Of a stretch of DNA of 64,000 nucleotides, positions 45,517 through 59,500 are shown one piece after another. The translations under genes and the position numbers were made by a program. Location of the stretch: positions 13,734,387-13,798,386 of the forward strand of contig JAEMBT020000006.1 of the NCBI GenBank assembly GCA_018873245.2. Reading direction: 5' to 3'. Positions within the stretch are counted from its first letter, which is position 1; each line of letters starts with the position of its first letter. The DNA comes from Archegozetes longisetosus (taxonomy: Eukaryota; Arthropoda; Arachnida; Sarcoptiformes; Trhypochthoniidae). The notes below the pieces were generated by a model. That model did no database searches. It was not told the origin of the DNA and worked only from the letters and a program-made list of their open reading frames with translations.

Positions 45517-48500
45517 GTACTACATCAGTCGAGTCTTGCTTCAAAATGAGAACTATTGCCAAAATGCGGGTCGCATTTGTCTGTCTGTGGGTGCCTTTCG
45601 TTCCCTTTTGTCGACTTTTCCGTCATATACCATGAGGTGAAGCCTGACGTAGCACTTTTCGGTTGGGCAAACTTAATGGTTAATATCTAGCTCAATCTAA
45701 TAGCGAATAAGTGGTCTGGAAGTCGTAGGCTCTCTCAAATCTCTACACTAATTTCATTATCATTTTTCTCAACTAATTTATCATGAACGGAATGCATTTT
45801 CAAAGTTTGTTATTTTGAATAATTAAAATTCCTTAGTTTTTTCTCAGAAATGTTATGTATTTAATTATATTCTTTATGAACGATTGAGAGCAATATTTTT
45901 AGTCACTCTCTGGAAATGGTGGCTGCAAATGCTTGGGGGGGGAATCAGAACGGAATTGAGAGGGAAACTAGTCGGGACTTGCAGATAGATATTGGGATAC
46001 ATCCGACTTCATAAAATGAAAAGCACGACAATATTGTGTATCTCTTTTTTGATACATCATCTCAAAGAAAAATACACGCTTTTTATTTCACATTCACAAT
46101 AAGCGATAGGTTTGAGACAAGAATTGTGATGAGATGGACCAACAGCTAAATAAAGTTGCAGTTTTGCCTCCCATTTTCAACTGATCGAATCGAGGCAGAG
46201 TTTACGACCTCATAGATCAAAGCATATTTGCTACAGTTATACAGTTCGCTTCATTATTATGATATATGACTCGCATATGTCCGTTCGATAGTCTATAATT
46301 TGATTTAATGGCGATTTATACAACTGGTACTCAAATGCTACATATTCCTTGAAAAATACAATTTTACTGTTAAAACGTAACATTGAAAATGTTTTAAATA
46401 GCAGTTTAAGTAAAGCCAAGGGTATAATAACTATAATATCTATCAAATAGACTCAATTGAATTACCGCAAAGCTAACAATTTTTCTTCTTTTCTGAAGGT
46501 TTTTAAATAATAAATAAGGCCTAAAATGTGCGGTTTGACTGTAGCAGTGAAATAGAGAGTTCAAAAAATACTAGAGTAATCAAGTTTGAGAAGTGCGTCA
46601 CTTTCATCCTTCAGTCGTACTCTAAAATTGTTTTCATCCGCCCTCAACATAACGTTCAGTTTGAGAACAGAGCTCCAAGTCAGTTAAGGTTAGGTTAAAA
46701 TGAGTTGTTATTCACATGCAAAATCAGGAGCAGATGAGTAAAAGTAGCGGAATATTAGTCAAAACCAGAGGTCAAATGCTTATTTAGACTATGAGACAAG
46801 TGATCACTTTTTTTATGCGAACAACCAGTCACATGAAGGAAAATATTTGAACTAAAATTCGACTAATTTTCTAATGCTTTTAATTACTCTGCAGTTTTTT
46901 ATTGTTCAACTTTGCAAAGTAGTTCATGACATTCACACGAATGTAATTTAAAACTTTTTTGGAATATGTTAATTATCGTGAAATATAATACAGTTCATTA
47001 TTTACTTGTGTGAAAGTGATTCCAATTAAAAGTGTTCAAAAATAATATGGGTATCAAATGTATCAACTTTCGATTATTAGTCGAAAAGCTTGCCCAAAAT
47101 CAGCAATAGTAGAGTAATAGCTTCGTAAGAGTAATGTAATTTTAGAAAAGTATACCACAGAACAGATAGACAAACTATTAATAGTAAATAGACTTATTAC
47201 GAGGACATGCGGCTAAAAAACTTGTTAGGCATCAAATGACTGCAACAATATTTAAAAGTTTATGGTGAGGGGTTTATGGGGACCGAGAGAAGCACTTTAA
47301 AAATTGCAAATACTATACTTATTGCACACATACACACAAAACGACTACATAATGAATGAGTGTTAGCTTATGCTAGTCTTAGTCTTGCAGCTGCCTCTCA
47401 GGCTTTCATATAAAACTTTTTCAAATGCAATTCATACACCAGTACACATACAAACAGCTGCCGGATATTAGTGAAAGTTTTACATCCAATCAAAGAGAAG
47501 AGAGAAAAAAAATTGTCAAAAATAAAAAGTATTAATACTTCTCAATACGCTCTACGAGATTACGCGCCTCTTTATCCCGGTATCCGAAAAATAGTAGTGC
47601 GGTCTTTTTCTCTCAAGCTTCTATTGTGTCAATAAATGCATAGTTTTATATTAGATTTTTTACATACAAAAGATAGAGGAAATATATTTTTCTCTCATTT
47701 TATCTTTTGCGGATAAACATACAACAAATAAGTCTATATCTGACCGAACAGATAATTTATCACAAAACTGTTGTTTACAACCAACTGATTGGTCTAAACA
47801 AGAATGAAATTGTATGCAGTTTTATATTGGAGTTAATTATATTGAATGTTCGATATATATATATATTATTAGTACAATTATGCGCAATCATTAAGCAGGT
47901 GAAAATTTTGAGGTATTATTAAGTGATAGCTAATTTTGTTTTATTATATAACAGAAATGCTGGAGACACACTTTGTCAGACTTGAATCAGAAGTGAGGCG
48001 TTCAAATAATGTTTTGATTAGCTATTATTTTGATTACATGGCATTCATAGGCATAGCAGAGCGTTCATAGGCTTTCAATCTCTATGAACACAATCCAAAT
48101 TGATTGAGTGCACGAGAAACAGTGTCACGAATCAAATTAATGGAGTTGACAGCAGTAATAAGTTGGGCGCCATTTCACCAGCACAATCATAATTATGATC
48201 ATTGATCACATGCACACACAAATATACTATTAGTTTATCAATTAATCATTTCAATGAAAGCGTCATAAAAGTCTTCTTAATTCCATCAGCTCTATGAACT
48301 TTTTCAAATCAAATAGTCAACAAATGTTTCAAATTCAATCATTATGACATTGTAATAAGGTCTATTAGGCTTTCGTTAACATTAAATTTGAACGAATACA
48401 ATTTTAGAGCTAAAGTTCTTTTAAAAGCGCCATTTTTCGAAACTAGACCTTTGGATTGAATTGAGCCTCGCTTCAATTGTTCAATGAAAAAATCAATCAA

Positions 48501-51500
48501 AATATCAGCTGAATACATGAAAGGCTGAAATAATTCTTCCTGACTTGAAACTTTTGTGCGAAATCGATTTTTCAATATAAATAATAAGAATAAATTGAAG
48601 AAACCTAATAATAACAGCAAGCAGAAATTGAAGCCAACAAAATACTGATAATTGAGTATAAGCTAGAAATAGTAAATATGAGCAGAAGTGTCTTGTAAAC
48701 AGATTAAATTATATGTTGCGCGCAGATTAATTGAAGAATATGCTCGAATAAGCTGCAGATGCGAGAAAATCAGTGGCAGAAGCACGACAGATAAGGAATA
48801 GATCACTAGTAGAACAGATAGACAGGCAAAAAAGTATATCTAATCTGCACAGCTTTTTGGCCAAGCAAAGCCCAATTCGAGTGGAAGATCAATGAATGAG
48901 CTGAGCGGAAGATCGAATGTCAGCCTCATGAGGATCGGTAAAGCGATTGGAGGCAACGCCAAAGATCAGCATTGCTGGTACTAAATGTGATGCTCTGCAA
49001 ACCTCATTGACTACGAAATATTCATTCGACCGAAATGCCAGCAGAGATTCTAAGCAAAGCACACTGTATTCAATTAAAACACTTTCACTTCAGGCTATCA
49101 CAGATATTAGTTTTAATCTAGTAATAAAGTTACACATTTTTCCTATAATTACTATCACTCGTGTATTCACTCAATTTGTGGTTATTTTATCAAACTTTTC
49201 GTTTGATGAGTGTTTTGAAGCATTAGACCAGTTCTCGCGTTAAAAACAGCATCTCTACAGCGGTTACACTCAAGTTTTTGTTTGTTTATCAGAACTATAC
49301 TTTTGAGAATTGATTATGAAATATATTTTGTTGTCATTTGATTTTTTCTCAAACATTTTATATACAATAAAAATAGCCCTCGATCTATACCCTTAAACTT
49401 CAATCTCTTTTTGAGGTTCTACTCAAACGTCAGTTCAACAAAAATAAAACAAAAAGTCAAAACTTCACTTCTCTTATCGTATTTATTCAATTTGAAGCCT
49501 TGGGCGAAAAGTCTTTTCTAGTTTTTGTGGATTTCTTATAAAACTAGATGTTCAATTCAATTCTGAAAAAAGTTTACTTATAAACCATAAACTTTTTGAT
49601 TTTTAAATATTGCCTTCGATTCTGGTTTATATCATTTTTTCAGTCCTTTAATATATTAGACTATATTTTGTTATATCGAAAAATATTGTACTTTTTCACT
49701 GACTAACGGAGATTACAGATATGTTTAGATATGTTACACAAAGGACGAAAATATAAATCATGGCTCCAACTTTTATATAACTGTAAAGAAGTTTTTTTTT
49801 AAAAGTAAGTCATTTCATGAGCCCAAAGGGAATATTCTTCTATTCAATCAGATACAATGAAATTGTTCCAATCACTTTGAAACATCGTTTCGAGAAGTAA
49901 TTTTAAAATTGCTTCATTTTTATCTCCAAAAAAACTTACTCAATTAATTGTTTTCAAGTTGATGCCTGAAACCTATACGTAAAGCATGCTTTCGTGCATA
50001 GCATTCAAGTGAATATAAAAAACTTTGAGCACTCAGTAAATGTTTGAATGCTTTGAACAGACTATAATATTCTCTAATCAAATTAGGAGCAAGTTTAATG
50101 AAATTTTACAATTTACAAAATTCAATTATTTCCAATCACCAAATATTTTGTGAATTACTTATGAGAAACCTACAATTAATTGATTTTTGACATGAGTAAA
50201 TGCTAGAAAATTCTAACCAGAACGTTAAGAAAAGGATATCTCTAAAATTGGTGAACGAATTGCGAATTCAAATCACAGTTTTGCCCAAATACGAACAGTT
50301 AGAAGTGAAAGCCCAGTGAAAGCTTGGAATCAAGTCTCAAGGGGTAACCTGAGGCCAGCAATAGCTAAACAATAGAGGAGAAAACTAAAAGAGAAACGAA
50401 TATTGAATTAGTGGCAGAACTGAGTGCCAAATATCGCGAGACCAGGCACTGATTTAGCAAATGCCAAAAATTGTGAGAAGTTTTCGTTGATAGTTTGAAC
50501 CGAGTTCTACTTGATTTGTGAGCAAATAAACTTGAGCGTCAAAAGCAGTGGCGTATACTTTGAATGGCAAACAACAACTTCATTAAACAGCTATTTATAG
50601 CAATACATAGTTTTGGGATAAGGACTGACAAAATCGAGGGCTCATTAGTCCGTATAGACAACAGACAAATAAAGTCAGATTGAAAAGGAAAACATTGCAG
50701 AATACTATATGAATGATAGATAAGACGAATATTTATTGAAATAAGGAGATATGTCTGAAAGTTTGTTCTGAATAAAAGTGAATTCCATAAGATTTCTAAA
50801 TAGAGAAAACTGTCTAAGTTTGAACTGATGGCTAACTTTGCAATGAATGCTGGACCGAACCTTATTGTTGAATGCTTGAAAAATAAATTGCATTTTTGAA
50901 AAATTCGTTTAAAGCTAGCGATAAATTTATTTTAGCGACGAATAAATATATAATCTGACATATTCTTCATAACTCTATTAACAAAAATTGTCTCATATAA
51001 TACAACGAAAACATTCATGAAAAATATTTCTGACACAAGTAATTAATGGCTTAATTCAAATAATAATAAAAATAAATTACAGTTGACTGTTGTGTGAAAT
51101 ATGAATGGTAAGTTACTTTGGTTCTGGTCGATTCAATCTACGTATTGTTGAAAATTTTGAAATTAAAAACTTTTTGCACATTGCCATAAATCACGAGAAA
51201 TTTCATCTGAAAAACTATGAATAGTCTATAACCTAATGAATAGATTTTATTCAACGCAAAAAGTGTTTTAATCGTGTTTTAGAGAACCAGAGCATTTCTA
51301 ACAACAAACAAAACCATTAATTTTTAGTATATCGCAAAACGCATCAGTTGTTAATGATTTTAAAAATAATATCTGCTTTTCGTGAAATGTTTCCCAAAAG
51401 CATAGGAAAAGATGGGCGAAAAAGATTTGAAGCCCCGTTAAGAAAATAAAGGCTGAGATATAAGCTTCGCTTATATACTGGCAACAATTTGCTTGAGCCA

Positions 51501-52939
51501 AATTTGCGCAACAAATCTCAATCAGATTGACAATTGAGAGAACTAAATCCTTAGAGAACGCCAGTTCACAAGCTTTTTAAATCACACTTCGAGGAAACCA
51601 ATGTGCATTTTGCTGACAATTCCGGTTCAATTTTTGCCCTTTTCTTCTAATACCATCTAATGGCAGAGCAAAGCTTAAATCAATGTCAATTATTTTGCAT
51701 TAAATGAAATCACTCTCAAACAATACATAGAAATAGGAGTGAAAGTCACTCACAATTTTGACGACAATTCAAAACGGGATGAGAGCAAGTCTCTAATTTG
51801 TTAGACTTAATTACGAGTAGTAACTTGTTTGCAAACCAACTACCTTTTTACATCTGTATGAATCGAAAGCTTGTTATTCCGAGAAAAGATAAGCCGATTA
51901 TTTATTAAGGCTTTAATACCAGTGAAAATACATTTTCTAATACTTTGTTCATTATAAAGTAAACTTATCTCGAACTTCTGATAACAATTTAACACAATTT
52001 TGATGCAAAAAATGCAGTTGTTCATAATCTGAATTTGAAAACATGAAATGATATGTCTAAAAACACAATTAATAATATTATTAATAGAAAACCATTTCAT
52101 CAACTTTGATGGATAGACAAAACATCAACTATAATGGTTAGAAAACATTTATATTAATTTTAAATCGATTGAGTCTCAATGAAAAATAGCTGTCATGTTT
52201 GAAAATAGTTTCCATTTATCTGAATAAAGGCTCGCATCTATTTATGAGGCTTTTAAAAAGTGTGATCCAATCCCTCGTTTAGAGACCTCTCTCTTTGAGA
52301 CTCAACACAAATATTGCGGAATCAAATGTGGTTTGAGTCTACAATTTATGACCTCTCATACTTTGTTTCAATTTTCAAAACAAAATGGTATAACACAAAA
52401 GCAAAGTAATCTTATAAAAGATGAATTTTTAGCAAACTCTCAAAATTGTTATTCTTATTTCTAGATTTAGTTTAACCTAAAAAATAGCACTTTTTGGCGC
52501 GATATATAATGATTTGAAGTCCCATTTCGATTCCATTTTATACTTAATGCATCAAAATATATCTGTGACTGCTATGCATGAAATTTTTCTTTACTCAAAA
52601 TTTATTGTATCTGAAGTCTGATAAAGTTGAGTGCGGTATAATTCAAAGTAAGAGCAAAAACCCGGAAACTTATTCTGAAGCGCACTGAGCTTATACTCTT
52701 TACTTTTGTTTGAGTCAAAATAATAGGCAACAGTATAATAGAAAACAGATCCTACTTATAATTGTCACGTAATACTAAATACTAATTCTAATTCAAACTA
52801 ATTAAGAGCTTCTAATAAGAGAGGAATAATAATATTGTAAACTGTTACGGAATAGTTTCTCAAATTTGCGCATTAAGTCGGTATATGATATCTGTTTATT
52901 GAAAACTTAAGCCTTCTGAGGCATTCGATTTGGAACTGG
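45517..52939. other. Possible promoter/5' UTR, then empty AT-rich DNA
   Basis: The first 200 bp (45530-45700) are clearly richer in GC than the surroundings and may hold the 5' UTR or promoter of the SPSB gene on the minus strand. Beyond that, to the minisatellite, I see no supported exon, RNA gene or mobile element; the open frames here are short and look random. Confidence 0.45.
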
Positions 52940-53511
52940 TGCGGGTTTAGTAACTGTGCGGGTTTAGTAACTGTGCGGGTTTAGTAACTGTGCGGGTTTA
53001 GTAACTGTGCGGGTTTAGTAACTGTGCGGGTTTAGTAACTGTGCGGGTTTAGTAACTGTGCGGGTTTAGTAACTGTGCGGGTTTAGTAACTGTGCGGGTT
53101 TAGTAACTGTGCGGGTTTAGTAACTGTGCGGGTTTAGTAACTGTGCGGGTTTAGTAACTGTGCGGGTTTAGTAACTGTGCGGGTTTAGTAACTGTGCGGG
53201 TTTAGTAACTGTGCGGGTTTAGTAACTGTGCGGGTTTAGTAACTGTGCGGGTTTAGTAACTGTGCGGGTTTAGTAACTGTGCGGGTTTAGTAACTGTGCG
53301 GGTTTAGTAACTGTGCGGGTTTAGTAACTGTGCGGGTTTAGTAACTGTGCGGGTTTAGTAACTGTGCGGGTTTAGTAACTGTGCGGGTTTAGTAACTGTG
53401 CGGGTTTAGTAACTGTGCGGGTTTAGTAACTGTGCGGGTTTAGTAACTGTGCGGGTTTAGTAACTGTGCGGGTCTGTAACTGTGCGGGTTTGTAACTGTG
53501 CGCTGTAACTG
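52940..53511. repeat. 17-bp minisatellite, 31 perfect copies plus 3 variants
   Basis: The unit TGCGGGTTTAGTAACTG repeats 31 times without a single mismatch from 52940 to 53466. Three shortened variants follow (16, 16 and 13 bp), ending at 53511. A 17-bp period shifts frame each copy and brings stops into all frames, so it is not coding. It is much richer in GC than the surrounding DNA. The homogeneity points to very recent expansion or active homogenisation. Confidence 0.98.
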
Positions 53512-56500
53512 TTGCCTAAAGTAAATCGAGAAGCAGCAGAAGCAATAGTTAGTGCAAATGGTGTTCAACATGCAGAGAGCGTTGCCACTCATTTCTCACT
53601 CACTGCATCCCTAACGTTAATCCTTAAGTCGGATACAAACTTGAAATTGCTTAAATATCGATCTCGTTTGGCATTCACATGAGCCAACCAGAGGCTTATA
53701 TCCGCTCAGTTTTGAGGAGGACAAAAAAATCGAAGCTTTCAAATGACGCTCAAAGAGAGCAATCAACAAATATATGTCATATAACTTTATATATACACCA
53801 TATAAAAGGGAATTAATTTTATATCTGGCTAGAAGTTAAGGACACGATTGATGAGAGAAATAACAGCTCTTTCCTCTACTTGAAAAGATATTGCCAAAGA
53901 GAATTGATTCCTCAAAAAAACCTCATTTCAGTTTACATTACTATTGATTGAACAAATGCACGCATCAAATTAATTAAAATCGATTATTACTTCAGATTAA
54001 ACGCTGCGATAGTGCTTAATCTAGGCAACAGATCATACTACTTCCATCATTGAATGGTACGGATCAGCTGCTGTCATTCATTTTTATGGCAATACTCTTT
54101 GAAACATGAGTTTTCAAAGTTATGTAACGATAATATTCGTGAACATAAACATGAAAACAATTGTATTATTCAAATTGATGAGTGATAACATGAATGCTTA
54201 CTTTTTGGAAACAAATTATTTGGCTGTTATCATCAAATTTGCTTTAATGAGATGAGAGGATTCAACTGAGAGATTGAGCCCAAGCAATAAAATAGATAAA
54301 TACAAACATCACTATTGAGCACTTCTAACTAGTGATAAAACTGAAACTACATTACACGCAAAGCACAACTTAATGCTATGTTTGAATAACGATTAGACAT
54401 AAACAAACTCTATCAATAACTTTCATGTTTAGCTTTAAACAAATCGTTATTCAGTTTACAACTACAATATATTGACAATTCATCACTAGTAGTAATAATA
54501 ATAATAATCATCAAACAAAAAAATTGAACAAAAATCAAGTAAACAATTATAACCATTTTATGTTATTGACAGAAGAAGACGCGCATCACTTTGTTGTAAT
54601 TTGAGTTGCGCTCATTATTTTTGTTTTTTCAGTTAAATCATTTTAAATGAGCATAACCATTTTGCAAAACTTCAATCAAGTTGACCGCTAAAACTCATTC
54701 ACAACTCATCTCTCTCTTCAATTACACTAACAAAAAAGTGATTCATTACTTCAATTTGAAGCTCATTCTTACAGCAAATTCAATGACAAAAGTTGTTGAA
54801 AAAATAATAATCATATTCATGTCTGAAACAATAAGAATGAATTAATTAATGAGAATAGACTAAAAAGCAAAAGAGCAGCATTCTTATGAAAGACAGAGTT
54901 TGCAAAATCGATCGCGAATTAACTGCATGCATAACACTAGTCTAATAATGAATTGTTTCACTCGAACTGCATTTCGTTAAACAAAAACAAGAAAGAGAAA
55001 AGACTAAAATAACAAGAAAAGAGAATCATTTTTGCATCAATTTGAACAAAACAAGTTAAGAAAAGTTTGCTTATTGTAAGTCTTGTTCACAAATTAGGCC
55101 AATTTCCTCGACCAGCAAGACAAAAGAGAAACTGATTTGCATATTACTAACATCGCACACATTCCTCCTCTGCACAAATCGCGATCGTCTCATCTGTATA
55201 TACAGTACTCGAAATATAGTCGACACAGTCTTGAATGAGTTTACCATTAAAGTTATAAGATGTTCAGTGTTTAAATGTAGAGGTTTGTTGGCTATAGTCT
55301 ATGCGATGGAATGAATAGCAAAGGACATTAACATGCTTTGCTATATAAAGATTGCATAGTTTTCTCTTATTCTAAGCCATATTCATCCACATCTTGCCTA
55401 CACTCGCGAATCTCTTTCCAAGGCATGACTTAGTTTTACGCTACTCTTAAATCTGAAGCACATTATTCTTTGTGAGAATTTTCATAGACATTTTTCAAGA
55501 AAAAGGCACTTAAATCAGGTTTTTTTCTCAAAGAATAAGCTGCATTCACAAAGGAATACATAGAGAATATGCTATTAATATTCTGCTGGAATAAATTGGA
55601 TTACTAACACTACTTCAACATTTAAAAAGTTAACCAAAATCATCAGAGACAACAATTACAGCCTTAAGCAAAGCATCAATAAGTCTTAGAGTTAATTAAG
55701 AAATTAAAAGTTAGCAAAACTCATTAGAAAAATCATTTGTTTCAATCAATTTAAGTTGAATGGCATTAAATGTCATTGAGATTGATACTAATTATTTGAA
55801 AACAACAACTTGGCAGATGTTTAAATAAGATACTTGAAAAAAGCTTCACTTCAAATACTAATAATTAGTAGTAATACATACATATTAGGTTAATTGGTCA
55901 GCGTCATGGACATTAGACTTAGACTTAGACTTAGACTTAACCTTATTTCACGCTAAACACTTCTAATCATTGAGGTTAGCAATTGAGCCAAAAAGACAAC
56001 TAAGTTATGAAAACGCTTTACTCGATAATACTTTTAGTCTCATTAAAAATGCAATTCTCATCAATTTTAATGGTGCGGATGGCGAACCGCTCAAAATGCA
56101 TATAACGCTTAGCCTTGCCTACATTTCAAAATAAGGGGATTTCAAAGTGAGAGAAAAAGTATTTTAAATAAGGCACGAGCCCAGCGATGCGGTTCAAGTT
56201 TAAATCTGAAAATCCACTTTTTCAACTCAACCCGAGCCAATCCTGTCAGATGTTAAGTGAGAGATGAATTTTGCACGAATTTGCATATTTTTGGGTTACA
56301 CACTCTTTAATATGTATAATACAAAAAAAGGTCTACTCATGCGATGCGCTCTTTCTATATGTGTTATACGTGTCAAAGACTAGTGAGTAAGTAGCGAAAA
56401 TGTGCTTTCGATCAATTTTTGTTGGGATTTCATGCCCAAAACTTCACTTAATAATAGCATCACTTTCTCTCCACATGTTAGCAATGGTGGCAACCAATCA

Positions 56501-59500
56501 CTATAACTAGCTTTTGGTTAACAGTGCGCTAAGAAATTATTTTACACTTTATAACTTTTAGTTAATAGCTATCAAAACTAATTTTGCTTTTTTCTGCTAA
56601 GCACTCATAACTTAGTTTATGTCACAACAGATTTATCTTATCAGTAGATGTCAAACACATTCAACGTTAAAACATTCAGTAATTAATTTGTTTACTTAAA
56701 AAATTATGCTTATTAATATCTTATAACTTGTTGTCACGAAAATCAACAACATTTTCGATTAAAACAGTCTATTATAGCACACAATATTAACTTTGAACAT
56801 TCACACTTACCGTTCAGTTAACCAGTTGTCCAACAAATGAGAATATAAACCAAATTGCAATTAAAAACCTTGCACACAGTTAGAGGAACGGTATGAAATC
56901 AAGTTCAACTCAAAGTTGAATAACACCTGTAATGATAAACAGAAAGAAGACAGTTGAGAAAGAGTGGACTGAAATGAGAAATAAAGGAAACAAAGTGTCG
57001 CAACTGTTATTTGCTCAGTTGTCTCCTAACATGTTGGCACTAACAAAGAGTAATGGTATTTATCTTAATAAACGCAACATTGATCAATCGTTACAATAGG
57101 CAAAAATGCACACAAAGCCTAATACTGTTTGGCATTCATTTATTACAGTGAATTATTTTGGCCCAAATCTATGGCATCAGTTATATATCGGATTTCATAG
57201 CGTTACTGCTTGTCATTTATCAGACAGAATGTCCTAACAGAGCAAAAACAATGTATTCTTGAGGATACATATATATCTATAAGTTTTATAAATGAAAGCC
57301 AATACATATCTGAGCGCATTTCACATTATATTTTCTTCTCTAATGTTTTCCGGCATTGGACTCACGATAAAATATGATTTTTTTTTGCCTAAACATAAGC
57401 TGATAATATTGATGACAAAATTGTCAGTTATTATCACTAAAAATAGTTCTTAATTCTAGTACTCCTTTCAATACTTACATTACAAGCATCTGGTTATCTC
57501 AACACAAAACAACAACCAATTCATCAAACAATAAGAGTCGACACTAACCCAAAAATGGAGCGCCGATAAGGTTAAGAAAAAACTTAATGGTTGCAACAAT
57601 ATATAAGAATAACCAACTCAACAAATCATATACAGCCTACCCCAACTAACAGTATATAACTTTTTTCACTTTATAAATGGTAACATTTCTCTTCATTTCT
57701 CATATTTCGTATTCCAATCTCTTATACATCACTCATCATCTCATTTTTTGTGGTCATAAATCAGTCTCAACTCACGTGCACCTAATATTTGTATACCTTT
57801 ATGTATTTGGAAAACATTATTCTTCTTTCTATCTACATCTACTTTTTCAGTTATACCACTTCTCTGTTTTTTTGAGAATATCAACAATGATCTCGTGCAA
57901 TATATGAGATATCGTGCCCATAAGTATTATTTGGCTTCCGTATTGTTACTTCTCTTTTTAATAATAAAAGAAATAATTTAACATTCAATGTAACTGTACG
58001 CAGAGCGAAGCTATCAAACACGAAAACTTATGACGAAAAGCAATCCTCAGATCTTTGGCACCAAAAGTCTTCATTAATTTAAAATTTATTTACCATTTTT
58101 GAAGAAGAAAACTGCTAATGCGTTTTATCAATGGATATGTATTTCCTGAATATTATAAAATTTGATAAAAATAATAAATTGACGGCTTTTTTCAATTTTC
58201 AGCTTAAACTCTTGCTGAGAATAGGGCGAAAAGGCGAGAATTGATTAAAAAGTCGATTTTCTTGATCGAAACTTTTGAAACGAAATCAATGAGATTCCCG
58301 ACAAATTGGATGCAGACAGAAAAAATCAATTATTATGCAAATCTAAGATAGAGCTTCTCATTTGAATGCATTAGCGAGAATATGGATGCAAAAGTAGACC
58401 GTTCAAGTGTAAGGATTATAAACATGTCAATAGGATTAGATAGCTATTCAATCAATTTTGATTACTTTCTTGTCAGGTCACGAATAGCATTATATTAAAC
58501 TTCATATTAGTTTCAATTGAGTCTAAATTGTTAAAAGAGTACAATCGCAGAAAGCTAGGGTTAAACTCTTGTTTTATGTCATCATTATATGCTAAATACA
58601 TTTATCTATATTCCTATGCTAAATACATTCATCTATTTTTATATTGAAAAGTAGATAATCCGTGGCGAACAGCATCAAAATAACACTAATTTTAGCTTCA
58701 AAAGTTTAAACACAATGAAAGCCAGTTAAGAAACGGGATCAGATCTTAAAGATCTAAATTCAAACTTGACCTGAAATGCAATCAAGATTTAAGTGAAATA
58801 CTTGATGTTTTTGCTGAAACGTTTAAATTGTTATTCTGTGAGGTTCTCAAAGAAAGAGCTATTTTTAATTTAAGGATAATTTTAGCTAAAATTGTAGAAG
58901 AAACTCACTTTATATCAATTTCTGTGCTCAAGAGTTCAATGTTTGCATTAAGCCTTACATAATTGACTAAATCTAAACACAATAATACTAATTATTATAG
59001 AGTATTAGACAGAATCCAGATTTGTTTGTAGACAAACAGCCAAACATTCAATTGAGATCAACGCGAGTTTATTCAACTCCAACTATAAGACTAATACTTA
59101 AAACGACTGAAAAATGATTAAATTAGGGGAAAAAATATTTTGAATACGATCAAACCGAGGTAAATATATGAGATATATGAAATATGAATTGTTGCGAAAG
59201 CCTAATACCAACAACAATAGTATAATATTATTGCTCGAGCTATTGAAGGGATAGGAAGGAAAAGGGCAGACAATATGTTTGATGATTATAATGCGTGCAA
59301 CAATTCATTCGGGTATAAAAGTAATGCTTTCCCAATACCAAAATGAGTAGATGAACAAGAGATGCTTTTATAGAGATAGCGAATAGGCATAAGTCAATAC
59401 ATACATCTATGACGACTACTATAGATATCTTGCAATCCAACAGCAAGTCTACAGTAATGAGTATCTCTACATACATTAGTGAACAACTACAATCAATGTA

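Noticed and set aside
48342-48620. 92-codon minus-strand frame with a hydrophobic start
   Set aside because: No homology recognised, no splice or promoter support, and rich in residues typical of AT-rich random sequence.
48947-49243. 98-codon plus-strand frame
   Set aside because: No ATG at its start, no recognisable motif and composition like the surrounding non-coding DNA.
52940-53511. CRISPR-like array
   Set aside because: The units are directly adjacent with no spacers, and the genome is plainly animal.
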